From an uncultured Flavobacteriaceae bacterium (GTDB taxonomy: Bacteria > Bacteroidota > Bacteroidia > Flavobacteriales > Flavobacteriaceae): a stretch of 64,000 nt of DNA. The stretch is from contig CALSMD010000001.1 of the NCBI GenBank assembly GCA_943787365.1, forward strand, positions 496,001 to 560,000, written 5' to 3'. The position numbers and the translations under genes were made by a program. Of this stretch, positions 25,562 through 35,785 are shown one piece after another. The notes beneath the pieces are model-generated. The model was not told where the DNA came from. It did no database searches and was given only the letters and a program-made list of their open reading frames with translations. Numbering within the stretch: position 1 is the stretch's first letter; every line of letters starts with the position of its first letter.

Positions 25562-27391
25562 TTATTTCCCGTCCATTTTGTCTTTAAGTGCTTGTAAAGC
25601 ATCATTGGCATCTCCTAAAGTAGGTTTTGCTTCTGCTGCACTACTTGCTGCTTTTTTAACGGCTGCTTTCACATGCTTCACTTCTTCTGCTTTAAAAAGA
25701 GCAGTATGAGAAGCGACAACACGTTTGAATTCTTTATTGAATTCAATGATTACAAACTCAGCTTCTTCACCTTTTTTGAGCTTATTCCCATCCTCTTTTT
25801 CAAGATGACGTGAAGGCACAAATGCGATAACATCTTCGTTGAATTTCACTGTAGCACCTTTGTCTACAAGCTCTTCAATAGAGGCTGTATGCTTAGTGTT
25901 TAAAGCAAATTCCGTTTGATATTTATCCCAAGGGTTATCTGTTGTTTGTTTATGACCTAAGCTTAATTTTCTAGCTTCTACGTCTAATTCAAGAACAACA
26001 ACTTCTAAGTTATCTCCTACAGCACAAAATTCGCTTGGATGTTTCACTTTCTTAGTCCAAGATAAATCAGAGATGTAAATCAATCCATCAATACCTTCTT
26101 CTAATTCAACAAAAACACCAAAGTTTGTGAAGTTTCTTACAATTCCAGTATGCTTAGAAGCAACAGGGAATTTAGAAGTAATGTCTGTCCAAGGATCAGC
26201 AGATAATTGCTTGATACCTAATGACATTTTACGATCTTCTCTATCTAAAGTTAAGATCTGAGCTTTAATTTTATCGCCTACTTTAACGAAATCTTGTGCA
26301 GAACGTAAGTGTGTAGACCAAGACATTTCAGAAACGTGAATTAAGCCTTCTACTCCTTCTACTACTTCGATAAATGCTCCATAATCAGCAATGACTACAA
26401 CTTTACCTTCAATTTCGTCTCCAATTTTAACCTCTTCACCAAGGGCATCCCATGGGTGTTTGCTTAATTGTTTAAGACCTAATTGAATTCTTGATTTATT
26501 TTCATCAAAGTCAAGTATTACAACGTTTAGTTTTTGATCTAGTTCTACAATCTCACTTGGATGATTGATTCTTGACCAAGAAAGGTCAGTAATATGAACT
26601 AAACCATCTACGCCACCAAGATCCATAAAGACTCCGTAAGAGGTGATATTTTTAACCACTCCTTCAAGAACTTGACCTTTTTCTAATTGACTGATAATTT
26701 CTTTCTTCTGGATTTCGATATCCGCTTCAATAAGCGCTTTATGCGAAACAACAACATTTTTGAATTCGTGGTTGATTTTAACCACTTTGAATTCCATTGT
26801 TTTGTTTACATACTGATCGTAATCTCTAATTGGCTTCACATCGATTTGTGATCCTGGTAAGAATGCTTCAATACCAAATACATCGACAATCATACCACCT
26901 TTGGTACGACATTTAACAAAACCGTTTACAATTTCTCCAGTTTCATTAGCAGCGATCACACGATCCCATGCCTTGATAACTCTAGCCTTACGGTGAGAAA
27001 GGATCAATTGACCTGTTGCATCTTCACGCACATCAATTAAAACTTCTACTTTGTCTCCAATAGTAAGGTTTGGATTGTAACGAAATTCGTTTAATGAAAT
27101 AACTCCTTCAGATTTTGCATTGATATCAATAATCGCATCACGATCAGAAATATGAATAACAGTACCTTCAACAACTTGATCATCAAGAGTGTCTACAAAA
27201 TTACTTGCAACTAACTTCTCAAATTCATCAAGTTTAGCATCGTCCACAGGGTCAATACCCTCTTCGTAATTATGCCAGTTAAAATCTTTTAGGAATTGCT
27301 CAGGATTTGCTTGAGCTTCGTTTACTTCGGGAGTTTCTACTGCGGTAGTTTCTGCAGTTACTTCTTCCACATTTGTGTTTTCTTCAGCCAT
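25562..27391 (-). CDS. rpsA: 30S ribosomal protein S1
   Basis: 609 residues with an acidic N-terminal tail (about 1-45) and six S1/OB repeats, of which the VKNITSYGVFMDLGGVDGLV, VVIADYGAFIEVVEGVEGLI and VRNFTNFGVFVELEEGIDGL repeats are typical. S1 binds mRNA leaders and helps initiation; in Bacteroidota, where leaders lack a Shine-Dalgarno sequence, its role is especially relevant. The ATG at 27391 gives the usual N terminus. It lies downstream of cmk on the same strand, the classic cmk-rpsA order, with a 185-base gap that may hold its own promoter. Confidence 0.96.
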   Translation of the reverse strand: MAEENTNVEEVTAETTAVETPEVNEAQANPEQFLKDFNWHNYEEGIDPVDDAKLDEFEKLVASNFVDTLDDQVVEGTVIHISDRDAIIDINAKSEGVISLNEFRYNPNLTIGDKVEVLIDVREDATGQLILSHRKARVIKAWDRVIAANETGEIVNGFVKCRTKGGMIVDVFGIEAFLPGSQIDVKPIRDYDQYVNKTMEFKVVKINHEFKNVVVSHKALIEADIEIQKKEIISQLEKGQVLEGVVKNITSYGVFMDLGGVDGLVHITDLSWSRINHPSEIVELDQKLNVVILDFDENKSRIQLGLKQLSKHPWDALGEEVKIGDEIEGKVVVIADYGAFIEVVEGVEGLIHVSEMSWSTHLRSAQDFVKVGDKIKAQILTLDREDRKMSLGIKQLSADPWTDITSKFPVASKHTGIVRNFTNFGVFVELEEGIDGLIYISDLSWTKKVKHPSEFCAVGDNLEVVVLELDVEARKLSLGHKQTTDNPWDKYQTEFALNTKHTASIEELVDKGATVKFNEDVIAFVPSRHLEKEDGNKLKKGEEAEFVIIEFNKEFKRVVASHTALFKAEEVKHVKAAVKKAASSAAEAKPTLGDANDALQALKDKMDGK

Positions 27392-27576
27392 GGCTGTTTT
27401 AAAATTTGTATTTTACAGAAGCTAGATTCGATTAAGCCCTTCTATAAAAGCGTTATTAATTAAAGTTATTTCCTTTTACTAAATCTATTATTTGCTAAAA
27501 GGAGTGCAATGTTACGATTTATCCCTAATGATTCCAAATGATTTCTTATCTGTTTTTAAGGGAGAGGCTATGAATG

Positions 27577-28260
27577 TTATAATTTTGAATTTACAAGTGC
27601 TAAAACTTGTTCAAATTGCTGCTCTAAACTAAGGTTTGAGTTGTCAATTTCAATGGCATCATCAGCTTTAAAAAGTGGCGAATCGTCTCGAGTAGAATCG
27701 AGGTGGTCTCGCGAAGTAATGTTTTCAAGTACGGCTTCAAATGTCACCTCAGTGCCTGCTGCTATCAGTTCATCATAACGCCGTTGGGCACGTGTATCTG
27801 CTGAGGCCGTCATAAACAATTTCAATTCTGCATCAGGAAAAACAACTGTGCCGATGTCCCTACCGTCCATCACAATGCCTTTGTTGGCACCCATTTGTTG
27901 CTGCAACGCGACCAGTTGTTGGCGGACTTCTGGGACAGCTGCTACCCTACTCACAGTATTTGAAACTTCCATCGTTCGAATGTCAGAATTCACATTTATG
28001 CCATTCAAGTAAATTTCGGACGCTTTTAAAGATTCATTGTATTGAAAAGTGACGTTGATTGATGGTAATTGACTTATAAGCGCTGCCGTATCAAGAACCC
28101 GATCTTCAATTAATTTATGTTGTAATGTATATAAAGCGACTGCGCGGTACATCGCCCCAGAATCCACATACACATATTGAAGTTTTTGCGCTAATTGTTT
28201 GGCAAGCGTACTCTTTCCAGTTGAAGAAAAACCATCGATGGCAATTGTTATTTTTTTCAC
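27577..28260 (-). CDS. cmk: cytidylate kinase
   Basis: Phosphorylates CMP and dCMP in pyrimidine salvage. 227 residues with the P-loop GFSSTGKSTLAK (residues about 10-20), the DSGAMYRAVALY substrate segment, MDGRDIGTVVFP, and the RDHLDSTRDDSPL lid region. The start codon is GTG, and it overlaps the stop of porQ by one base (TAGTG), so translation is likely coupled. The gene lies upstream of rpsA as in many bacteria. Confidence 0.94.
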   Translation of the reverse strand: MKKITIAIDGFSSTGKSTLAKQLAQKLQYVYVDSGAMYRAVALYTLQHKLIEDRVLDTAALISQLPSINVTFQYNESLKASEIYLNGINVNSDIRTMEVSNTVSRVAAVPEVRQQLVALQQQMGANKGIVMDGRDIGTVVFPDAELKLFMTASADTRAQRRYDELIAAGTEVTFEAVLENITSRDHLDSTRDDSPLFKADDAIEIDNSNLSLEQQFEQVLALVNSKL

Positions 28261-29285
28261 TATTGTAAATTTATTTGAAGTCCTAGAAAACTTGTATTTG
28301 CCGCTGATGAATAACGTGCATGTGTGTAACTAAATCTCAATTTATTAAATTTCAAGCCAACTCCAAAAGAAAGACCTGAAAAATTTCGTTGTTCTAATAT
28401 TTTTAACTCTGCTGCTCTTCTGAAACTGTACCCCAATCGAATATTAAATCCTTTATCGGGAAATAATTCAAATCCAAGAATGGTATGCCGTATTAAATTG
28501 CTGAAAAAACCCACTTCTTCTGGGGTTTGATTTCCGTTCAAATCGGTGGTACCGCGGGCAGGATTCTCAGTGGCTATGGGCCATTGTTGTAAATTCTCAA
28601 ATGTCAAATGCCATCTTAACGGTACATTTTCAAGTTTCTGAGAAAATCCAAGATCAATTTCAAATGGCAAAGATTCTTTCATCCCTGCATAGGTTGTTAA
28701 TTGGGTTCCAAAATTACGAATGACCAGAGCCGCATTAAAATCTAAATACTCATTTATGTATATCAACCCTACGTCAGTCGCTATTCCAAAGGAATTATAC
28801 TGTTCCAGTTTAGAGGATATCAATTTAATATTTGCCCCTGCATAAAAATCTGAATACCCTATCTGAGTTGCATATCCCGCAGAAAAAGCAGCTTCACTCC
28901 CAGAAAATTCTCCTGTGCTAATTCCATTTTCATCATAACCATCAAAACTGCCATAATTCACATAAGTCATTCCAATATGAAAGGTTTGCGTTCTTCGATC
29001 CCATGTATACGCATAGGCAGCAGTTCCGTAATTGACATCCCCCAAATAACTTGAGTAATTCACCGCCAATTGGTTGTCCATTTCTACGTTTATAGTCGCA
29101 GGATTGTACAAGGCTTGTGTGACATCATAATCGACATTTGTGATGACCTTTCCGCCCAAAGCAGCTTGGCGTGGTGAGGATATTAAATTTAAAAATTGGT
29201 ATGTAGATTCGCCTCCTAATTGAGCGTGCACAGCACTACTACAACTCAAAACCAAAAAAAACAACACCAATATCCTCATTCGCAT
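28260..29285 (-). CDS. porQ: type IX secretion system protein PorQ
   Basis: An outer-membrane FadL-like beta-barrel of 341 residues with a signal peptide (about 1-21, ending SAVHAQ). The mature N terminus GGESTYQFLNLISSPRQAAL and the strands GGKVITNVDYDVTQALYNPA are typical of PorQ. PorQ acts with PorU, PorV and PorZ at the cell surface in processing and attaching type IX cargo in Bacteroidota. It lies between lon and cmk on the same strand and its stop overlaps the cmk start by one base. None of the other Por genes is in this window. Confidence 0.85.
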   Translation of the reverse strand: MRMRILVLFFLVLSCSSAVHAQLGGESTYQFLNLISSPRQAALGGKVITNVDYDVTQALYNPATINVEMDNQLAVNYSSYLGDVNYGTAAYAYTWDRRTQTFHIGMTYVNYGSFDGYDENGISTGEFSGSEAAFSAGYATQIGYSDFYAGANIKLISSKLEQYNSFGIATDVGLIYINEYLDFNAALVIRNFGTQLTTYAGMKESLPFEIDLGFSQKLENVPLRWHLTFENLQQWPIATENPARGTTDLNGNQTPEEVGFFSNLIRHTILGFELFPDKGFNIRLGYSFRRAAELKILEQRNFSGLSFGVGLKFNKLRFSYTHARYSSAANTSFLGLQINLQ

Positions 29286-29358
29286 GCAAAAATATATAAA
29301 TCAATTCTAAAACGAATATTAGAAGCGATTATTTTGAGCTAAGCTCAAATATTCAAAA

Positions 29359-31806
29359 TTAGAGTGTTTTGGCGTTTTTTACTTTTTGATTCGTAATCGC
29401 GATATCAATGACTTCACTCATTTCTGAAACAAAATGAAACGTTAAGCCTTTAAGATACGTTTGATTGATATCTTCTATGTCACTTTTGTTTTCTTTTGAA
29501 AGGATGATCTCTTTGATCTTAGCACGTTTGGCAGCCAAAATTTTCTCTTTGATACCTCCTACCGGAAGTACTTTTCCTCGCAAAGTAATTTCGCCTGTCA
29601 TTGCTAAACTCTTCTTTATTTTTTTCTGTGTAAATAAAGACACCAAAGAAGTTAACATCGTAATTCCGGCACTTGGGCCATCTTTTGGAGTGGCTCCTTC
29701 TGGAACGTGGATGTGTACATTATAGCTGTCAAAAATATCTGATTTTAAACCATATAAATCCGCATTTGCTTTGATATATTCCATCGCAATGGTTGCCGAT
29801 TCTTTCATTACTTTTCCTAAATTTCCAGTGATGTTTAAAGTCCCTTTTCCTTTAGATAAAATAGATTCAATAAATAAAATATCGCCCCCTACACGTGTCC
29901 ATGCCAATCCCGTGACAACTCCAGCAACATCATTGTTTTCATATTTATCGCGCTCTAGTTTTGGACTGCCTAACACTTCGATAATTGCTTCGTTGGAAAC
30001 CTTAACTTCGTAAGTTTCTTCCATCGCAATGTTTTTGGCAGCATAACGCACCATTTTTGCAATTTGTTTTTCAAGTCCACGAACACCAGATTCTCTTGTA
30101 TAACCTTCCACAATTTTTTCTAACTGAGGCTGCGCAATTTTCAGATCGGAAGTTTTCATTCCGTGTTCTTTAATTTGCTTAGGCATTAAATATTTTTTTC
30201 CTATTTGAACTTTTTCCTCAATGGTATATCCACTGACATTAATGATCTCCATACGATCTAAAAGTGCAGGCTGAATGGTGTTCAAACTGTTGGACGTGGC
30301 TACAAACATCACTTTTGAAAGGTCATACCCCATTTCTAAAAAGTTGTCGTAAAACTCCGAATTTTGTTCGGGATCTAAAACTTCTAACATTGCCGACGAC
30401 GGATCTCCTTGATTGGAGCTCGAAAGCTTGTCAATTTCATCCAACACAAAAACAGGATTAGAAGTACCAGCCTTTTTTAAACTTTGCAAAATTCGTCCGG
30501 GCATGGCGCCAATATATGTTTTTCTGTGACCTCTTATTTCGGCTTCATCACGAAGGCCTCCTAAAGAAATTCTCACATATTCTCTTCCCAAAGCTTCTGC
30601 GATGGATTTCCCTAAGGATGTTTTACCAACACCTGGAGGTCCATATAAACAAAGGATCGGAGATTTCATATCTTTTCTAAGTTTCAAAACTGCCAAATAT
30701 TCAATAATTCGACGTTTGACTTCTTCTAAACCAAAGTGATCGCGGTCCAATATTTTTTGAGCGCGTTTCAAATCAAAATTATCTTTACTAAAAGAATCCC
30801 ATGGTAAATCTAAAAACAGATCTAAATAATTTCGTTGAATTGAGTACTCCGCAACTTGCGGATTCATGCGTTGCAACTTTCCCATTTCTTTGTTGAAATG
30901 TGCTTCTACTTTTTCATTCCATTTCTTTTTAACGGCACGGGCTTTCATTTCTTCAATTTCCTCCTCATAGCTCACCCCACCCAATTCTTCCTGAATGGTT
31001 TTGATTTGCTGTTGTAAGAAATATTCGCGCTGTTGCTGGTTCATATCGCTTTGCACTTTAGATTGAATATCATTTTTGAGCTCTAAACGTTGGAACTCAA
31101 TATTCATGTGCTTTAAGGTCAATAAAGCACGTTCTTGAAGGTCATGAACTTCTAATAATTTTTGTTTCTCAACAACCGATAAATTCATGTTTGAAGACAC
31201 GAAATTGATCAAAAACGAACTGCTTTCAATGTTTTTAATCGCAAAAGATGCTTCACTAGGAATCGTTGGACTTTGCTTGATGATTTGAAGGGCAAGGTCT
31301 TTTATCGACTCTATAATAGCTGGGAACTCCGTGGTGCTTAAAGGACTCACTTCAGGAACATCCTGAATTTTAGCAACCATATAAGGGGTTTCTGAAACCA
31401 TTTCAGAAATCTCAAATCGTTTTTTCCCTTGAATGATGACGGTCGTATTGCCATCGGGCATTTTAAGTACTTTTAAAATACGTGCAACGGTACCAGTTGT
31501 ATAAATGTCATCAATTTTAGGGTCTTCTACAGTCTCATCTTTTTGAGAAACCACACCAATCACTTTTGAACCTGAATTGGCTTCATTAATTAATTGAATC
31601 GATTTGTCGCGCCCTGCTGTAATTGGGATGACGACACCTGGAAAAAGGACAGTATTTCGTAAGGAAAGAATCGAAATCGTTTCTGGAAGGGATTCATTTT
31701 TTATTGCTTCTTCGTCTTCGGTGGTCATCAACGGAATTAACTCTGAATTTTCGTCAAAGTCTTGTAATGACAAATTGTCAAGCATTGTAAATTTTGATTT
31801 GCTCAT
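29359..31806 (-). CDS. lon: ATP-dependent Lon protease
   Basis: Homohexameric AAA+ protease that degrades misfolded and regulatory proteins. 815 residues, normal for bacterial Lon. In order: N-terminal substrate domain (about 40-250), a coiled-coil stretch ([19 protein letters not shown]), Walker [12 protein letters not shown], Walker [10 protein letters not shown], arginine-finger region, and the protease domain with catalytic Ser in DGPSAGITM and Lys in [17 protein letters not shown]. The ATG at 31806 is the natural start. Usually heat-shock controlled in other bacteria; no such element is obvious here. Upstream of it is the UMF1 transporter, 159 bases away. Confidence 0.96.
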   Translation of the reverse strand: MSKSKFTMLDNLSLQDFDENSELIPLMTTEDEEAIKNESLPETISILSLRNTVLFPGVVIPITAGRDKSIQLINEANSGSKVIGVVSQKDETVEDPKIDDIYTTGTVARILKVLKMPDGNTTVIIQGKKRFEISEMVSETPYMVAKIQDVPEVSPLSTTEFPAIIESIKDLALQIIKQSPTIPSEASFAIKNIESSSFLINFVSSNMNLSVVEKQKLLEVHDLQERALLTLKHMNIEFQRLELKNDIQSKVQSDMNQQQREYFLQQQIKTIQEELGGVSYEEEIEEMKARAVKKKWNEKVEAHFNKEMGKLQRMNPQVAEYSIQRNYLDLFLDLPWDSFSKDNFDLKRAQKILDRDHFGLEEVKRRIIEYLAVLKLRKDMKSPILCLYGPPGVGKTSLGKSIAEALGREYVRISLGGLRDEAEIRGHRKTYIGAMPGRILQSLKKAGTSNPVFVLDEIDKLSSSNQGDPSSAMLEVLDPEQNSEFYDNFLEMGYDLSKVMFVATSNSLNTIQPALLDRMEIINVSGYTIEEKVQIGKKYLMPKQIKEHGMKTSDLKIAQPQLEKIVEGYTRESGVRGLEKQIAKMVRYAAKNIAMEETYEVKVSNEAIIEVLGSPKLERDKYENNDVAGVVTGLAWTRVGGDILFIESILSKGKGTLNITGNLGKVMKESATIAMEYIKANADLYGLKSDIFDSYNVHIHVPEGATPKDGPSAGITMLTSLVSLFTQKKIKKSLAMTGEITLRGKVLPVGGIKEKILAAKRAKIKEIILSKENKSDIEDINQTYLKGLTFHFVSEMSEVIDIAITNQKVKNAKTL

Positions 31807-31965
31807 AGGTATATTAGGTCATTCTGTCATAAAACAGAACTGATTTGATATTAATAGTTCGTACAAAACAAAAGTTATCCTCTTTCAACAGAGTAAATAC
31901 TTTTGTTCTATTCCCTAAAGTTCAATTGTTATGCCAATTTAAGTTTTGACGGAATTAATAAGAGA

Positions 31966-33282
31966 TTATTTGACATATTCGGTGGCTTTGATACGGTTTA
32001 AAACAATGTAGGCAATCGCAAAAAAGACTGCCAATGAGAGCACAGAATATTGCATAGAATCTGTGAGTTCAATGAGGAATCCAAATATAAACATCCCTAA
32101 AACAATCGCTAATTTTTCAGTGACATCATAGAAACTAAAATAAGTCGCATGGTCATGTGTATCCGGCAATAGCTTAGAGTAGGTCGAACGTCCAATGGAT
32201 TGAGTCGCCCCTAAAACAAAACCTAGTACAATGCCTAAACCATAAAAGTAGTAATCTACATAAGCTTGACTCTTATCTAAAGAAAAAGCCAAAAAACAGA
32301 CGCCTAACCAAATAATGAGAGTCAATTTTAAGGTTCTGATATTACCTATTTTAGTTGATAATTTTGAAAATAAATAAGCCCCAAAAATAGCAACTACTTG
32401 GACGAGTATAATTGTGAGAATTAAATTTGTAGTTGGCAATCCGAGTTCTTTACTTCCAAAAATCCCAGCCATTAATACAATCGTTTGAACTCCTACACTG
32501 AAACAGAAAAAGGAAACTAAAAAATATTTAAGTTGGGGGTAGTTGACGAGTTCTTTCAAAACGATTTTCAACTCTTTAAACCCTTTCCATATAAAATCTT
32601 TTTCTGGTTTACGATCAAATACATTATTTGGCAATCGACGGTACGTGAATTGAGCAAAGCCCAGCCACCAGATACCCACCAATAAAAAGGTAATTCGAGT
32701 TGCTAAAGCTTTATCCGGAATTCCAAACAATTCTGATTTTTCTATCATAAAAAGACTAAAAATAAGTAATAAGACGGAGCCTGCATACCCATAGATAAAG
32801 CCTTGAGCACTGACTTTATCTTGTTGTTCAGGAAAGGCGACTTCGGGTAAATAAGCATTGTAAAACACCAAACTCCCCCAAAAACCGATGCTTGCCAAAA
32901 TGGTAAATGTGAGCGCCACCCATAAGGTTTCTTGTCCCGTAAAAAAGAACAAGCACATTACTGAGAGGGCTCCCAAGAGGCAAAAGAATTTTAAAAATTT
33001 TAATTTATTACCCATATAATCTGCAATAGCAGAGAGGATGGGTGAACAACAGGCCACTATTAAAAAAGAGAATGACAGTGTATAATTATATAAAGTAGTC
33101 GGATTCCAAAGGGTACCTAAATAGGGAATATCTCCAGCATCATTCACAAATGAACTGGTCATACTGCTGTAATAAATCGGGAATATTGCAGTGCTAATTA
33201 CAAGCGGATATACGGAGTTTGCCCAGTCATAAAAAGCCCACGCTTTGGTCAATTGCTTACTTCCTTTTTCAAATTTTTTCAT
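31966..33282 (-). CDS. UMF1-family MFS transporter
   Basis: Inner-membrane protein of 438 residues with about 12 hydrophobic segments, in the UMF1/Atg22 branch of the major facilitator superfamily. The diagnostic YDWANS lies at residues 18-23, with APCCxPxLSxxAD-type sequence (CCSPILSAIADYMG) and FWGSLVFYNAYLPE. Substrates of the bacterial members are largely unknown; fungal Atg22 exports vacuolar amino acids. A terminator hairpin abuts the ATG directly at 33283-33313, leaving no space for a conventional leader. Confidence 0.87.
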   Translation of the reverse strand: MKKFEKGSKQLTKAWAFYDWANSVYPLVISTAIFPIYYSSMTSSFVNDAGDIPYLGTLWNPTTLYNYTLSFSFLIVACCSPILSAIADYMGNKLKFLKFFCLLGALSVMCLFFFTGQETLWVALTFTILASIGFWGSLVFYNAYLPEVAFPEQQDKVSAQGFIYGYAGSVLLLIFSLFMIEKSELFGIPDKALATRITFLLVGIWWLGFAQFTYRRLPNNVFDRKPEKDFIWKGFKELKIVLKELVNYPQLKYFLVSFFCFSVGVQTIVLMAGIFGSKELGLPTTNLILTIILVQVVAIFGAYLFSKLSTKIGNIRTLKLTLIIWLGVCFLAFSLDKSQAYVDYYFYGLGIVLGFVLGATQSIGRSTYSKLLPDTHDHATYFSFYDVTEKLAIVLGMFIFGFLIELTDSMQYSVLSLAVFFAIAYIVLNRIKATEYVK

Positions 33283-33313
33283 AAAAAAAGCTGCTTATTT
33301 TAGTTAAGCAGCT
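33283..33313 (-). terminator. terminator hairpin directly in front of the UMF1 start codon
   Basis: Minus-strand stem AGCTGCTTA (33305-33313) and TAAGCAGCT (33289-33297), loop seven bases, followed by seven U that run straight into the ATG at 33282. It is placed to end transcription of the upstream M48 gene. Confidence 0.75.
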
Positions 33314-33350
33314 CCTAATTTAATGATTTAATTCAATTATAAAGTCAATA

Positions 33351-34166
33351 TTACCTAAAAGATGTCACTCCAAATTTACGCGCTTCTTCTTTTGCCTTGG
33401 CTGACAAAGCTCTTAAATTGGCAATTCGAGAATCATTTGACGGGTGTGTACTTAAAAATTCGGGAGGGCTTTTACCACCGCTATTTGCTTTCATTCGTTC
33501 CCATAATAAAGAGGCTTCATCTGGATTGTATCCCGCAATAGCGGTAAGGTATAAACCAATTTCATCAGCCTCTGTTTCGTGACCTCGACTAAAAGGCAAC
33601 ATCCCTCCTACAGAGGAGCCCACCGCAAAGGCTTGCATCCACATATTTTGTTCCGTAGTACTTTTATCCTTGGTAGCAATCGCAACTCCAATACCTGCCC
33701 CTTGTTGAAGCATCCCAGCACTCATGCGTTGCTGACCATGGTTTGCTAAGGCGTGGGCAACTTCATGTCCCATAATGGCTGCAATGGCTGCTTCATTTTC
33801 AGCGATTGGTAAAATACCCGTGTAAAACACAATTTTACCGCCAGGCATACACCAAGCATTCACGGCTTTATCATCGACCAAATTGTATTCCCATTTATAA
33901 TCTTTCAAATACCCTTGGTGGTTATTGGCATCTAACCAACGTTCTGCAGCCACTGAAATTTGCTGCCCTACTCGAGTAATCATTTCTGCATCAGGAGTTC
34001 CTTTAATGACTTTGTGTTCAGATAGAAATTTATCGTACTCCGCAAAAGCCATTGGTAACAACTGTGTGTTTGGCATAAATGCCATGGTTTTTTTTCCTGT
34101 GAACGGATTGGTGGCACAAGACAAACAAAGGATACATACTATAAGAGTAAAAAGCTCATTTTTCAT
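33351..34166 (-). CDS. M48-family metalloprotease lipoprotein
   Basis: A 271-residue periplasmic zinc protease of the LoiP/BepA-like type. The signal ends CLSCATN with lipidated Cys17. The zinc site is GHEVAHALANHG (about residues 128-139) with the third ligand in ETEADEIGLYL (about residue 195). Mature sequence opens with the family stretch NPFTGKKTMAFM. Members degrade misfolded outer-membrane proteins in other Gram-negative bacteria; that role here is inferred. Single gene, followed by a terminator and then the UMF1 gene. Confidence 0.88.
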   Translation of the reverse strand: MKNELFTLIVCILCLSCATNPFTGKKTMAFMPNTQLLPMAFAEYDKFLSEHKVIKGTPDAEMITRVGQQISVAAERWLDANNHQGYLKDYKWEYNLVDDKAVNAWCMPGGKIVFYTGILPIAENEAAIAAIMGHEVAHALANHGQQRMSAGMLQQGAGIGVAIATKDKSTTEQNMWMQAFAVGSSVGGMLPFSRGHETEADEIGLYLTAIAGYNPDEASLLWERMKANSGGKSPPEFLSTHPSNDSRIANLRALSAKAKEEARKFGVTSFR

Positions 34167-34306
34167 TTTTAATTGTTTTATTTTTTTTATACAAAAACGT
34201 TATACCTTTATGACACCAAAATATTCCAACCGTCACAAATTTATGTGAAAAAAAAATAACTAATTAAATAAATACTTATTTTTATTCAAAATTTAAAACC
34301 CTACTC

Positions 34307-34786
34307 ATGAATATCAAAAAAATTATATCAATTTGCATACTTAGTCTTATTTTCTCTTGTCAAACGAGTGCCCAAAAAAAGGAAGTATTTTCGGTAACGA
34401 AAACGAAACAGGAATGGAAATTTCAACTAACTGATATTCAGTATCATGTATTAAGGGAAGCTGGCACAGAGCGCTCATTTTCAAGTCCTTTAAATAAAAT
34501 ATACGACGCTGGGATTTATAGTTGCGCCGCTTGCAACACTCCCCTATTTGATGGTGCAGACAAATTTGATTCAGGTTCCGGATGGCCTAGTTTTGACAAA
34601 GAAATAAAAGGAAATGTGGCGTTTTCCGTCGATTATAATATTGGGATGGCACGTACCGAAGAACATTGTGCAACTTGTGGAGGGCATCTTGGACATGTGT
34701 TTAATGATGGCCCTCGAAAAACAACTGGCAAACGGCATTGTATCAATGGCGCTGCTTTAATATTTACACCAACACCAAATGAATAA
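34307..34786 (+). CDS. msrB: peptide-methionine (R)-S-oxide reductase, exported (lipoprotein)
   Basis: MsrB reduces the R-epimer of methionine sulfoxide in proteins. This copy (159 residues) has a lipoprotein-type signal ending LIFSCQ with Cys18, so it should act in the periplasm. The catalytic domain keeps the zinc cysteines (SCAACNT and CATCGG), FDSGSGWPSF, and the catalytic Cys in RHCINGAAL; RYCxNS is the usual form, so the substitution to RHCING is a slight deviation. Its stop overlaps the start of the second msrB by eight bases, so the pair is probably cotranscribed. Confidence 0.86.
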   Translation: MNIKKIISICILSLIFSCQTSAQKKEVFSVTKTKQEWKFQLTDIQYHVLREAGTERSFSSPLNKIYDAGIYSCAACNTPLFDGADKFDSGSGWPSFDKEIKGNVAFSVDYNIGMARTEEHCATCGGHLGHVFNDGPRKTTGKRHCINGAALIFTPTPNE

Positions 34787-35159
34787 AACCGACAAAAATT
34801 GGAAAGAAGAATTAACGGATGAACAATACCGAATTCTTAGAAAAAAAGGCACTGAGATGCCACATTCAGGAACTTACAATCTACATTTTGAAAAAGGCAC
34901 CTATTGTTGTGCCGGTTGTAATGAACCCCTGTTTGAAAGTAGTTCCAAGTTTGATGCCCATTGTGGATGGCCAAGTTTTGACGAAGCAATCAAAGGGAAA
35001 GTTGGGTATATCTCCGATAAAACCCTGGGTATGATCCGAACCGAAATTGTGTGTCAAACCTGTGACGGTCACTTAGGACATGTGTTTAATGATGGACCTA
35101 CTGAAACCGGATCGCGCTACTGTGTCAACTCTGTGAGTCTGAAGTTTAAAGACAACTGA
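34779..35159 (+). CDS. msrB: peptide-methionine (R)-S-oxide reductase, cytosolic
   Basis: The second MsrB, 126 residues, with no signal peptide. Zinc cysteines are CAGCNE and CQTCDG, the substrate motif FDAHCGWPSF (with an extra Cys), and the catalytic RYCVNSVSL is fully canonical. The pair divides the reaction between cytosol and periplasm. It overlaps the upstream exported msrB by eight bases and is followed 12 bases later by a DUF1572 gene. Confidence 0.9.
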   Translation: MNKTDKNWKEELTDEQYRILRKKGTEMPHSGTYNLHFEKGTYCCAGCNEPLFESSSKFDAHCGWPSFDEAIKGKVGYISDKTLGMIRTEIVCQTCDGHLGHVFNDGPTETGSRYCVNSVSLKFKDN

Positions 35160-35171
35160 AATACAATTTTT

Positions 35172-35762
35172 ATGGAAACCACTTGTCTGGAAAGTTTGTC
35201 TAAAGAATTTAACTATTATAAAAGTCTGGGGGAGAAAACTATACATCAACTATCGGATGCCGAATTGAATTGGACTCCAAACGAATGCAGTAACTCTATC
35301 GCTACGATTGTAAAACACCTTTCAGGTAACATGTTATCAAGATGGACAAACATATTTAAAGAGGATGGCGAAAAATCGTGGCGGAATAGAGATCAGGAAT
35401 TTATAGATAATGTTAATCCAAAGGATTCTATTTTGGAACATTGGAACAAAGGATGGGATTGTTTTTTCAACACTTTTAATCAGTTGGTTGAAAAAGATTT
35501 AAATACCATAATCTACATCCGAAATCAGGGACACACGGTTCAAGAAGCCTTAAATAGACAATTGGCACATTACGCTTATCATATTGGGCAACTCGTTTTT
35601 ATAGGGAAAATCATCAAAAATGACGGACTGGCAATCCTTATCAATTCCCAGAAGGAACTTCCGAAGATTTTAACGCTTCAAAATTCTCAAAAGAAAAAAG
35701 CAAAACACATTTTACTGAAGACCTTTAATATTACAATTAGGTTTTGTAAATTTGCAGCTTGA
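35172..35762 (+). CDS. DUF1572 (DinB-like) protein, 3' part frameshifted
   Basis: A DinB-like four-helix protein: the first about 150 residues (NYYKSLGEKTIHQLSDAELN, ATIVKHLSGNMLSRWTN, QLAHYAYHIGQLVFIGKII) fit DUF1572 with the metal-site His residues. After KNDG the frame goes wrong. Two single-base insertions near 35631 and 35651 would give DDWQSLSIP, then EGTSEDFNASKFSKEKS, and end in THFTEDL with a stop at 35726-35728, which is the family-like C terminus. The listed end at 35762 is therefore an artefact of the shift and would otherwise run into the lpd promoter. DinB-like proteins bind metals; some are thiol transferases. The function here is unknown. Confidence 0.75.
   Translation: METTCLESLSKEFNYYKSLGEKTIHQLSDAELNWTPNECSNSIATIVKHLSGNMLSRWTNIFKEDGEKSWRNRDQEFIDNVNPKDSILEHWNKGWDCFFNTFNQLVEKDLNTIIYIRNQGHTVQEALNRQLAHYAYHIGQLVFIGKIIKNDGLAILINSQKELPKILTLQNSQKKKAKHILLKTFNITIRFCKFAA
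35747..35754 (+). promoter_or_regulatory. -7 promoter box for lpd (35.8 kb copy)
   Basis: TAAATTTG matches TAnnTTTG, 32 bases before the lpd ATG at 35786. Its position excludes the in-frame TTG at 35759 as a realistic start. Confidence 0.5.
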
Positions 35763-35785
35763 AACCAATTCAAAATACCGATTTT

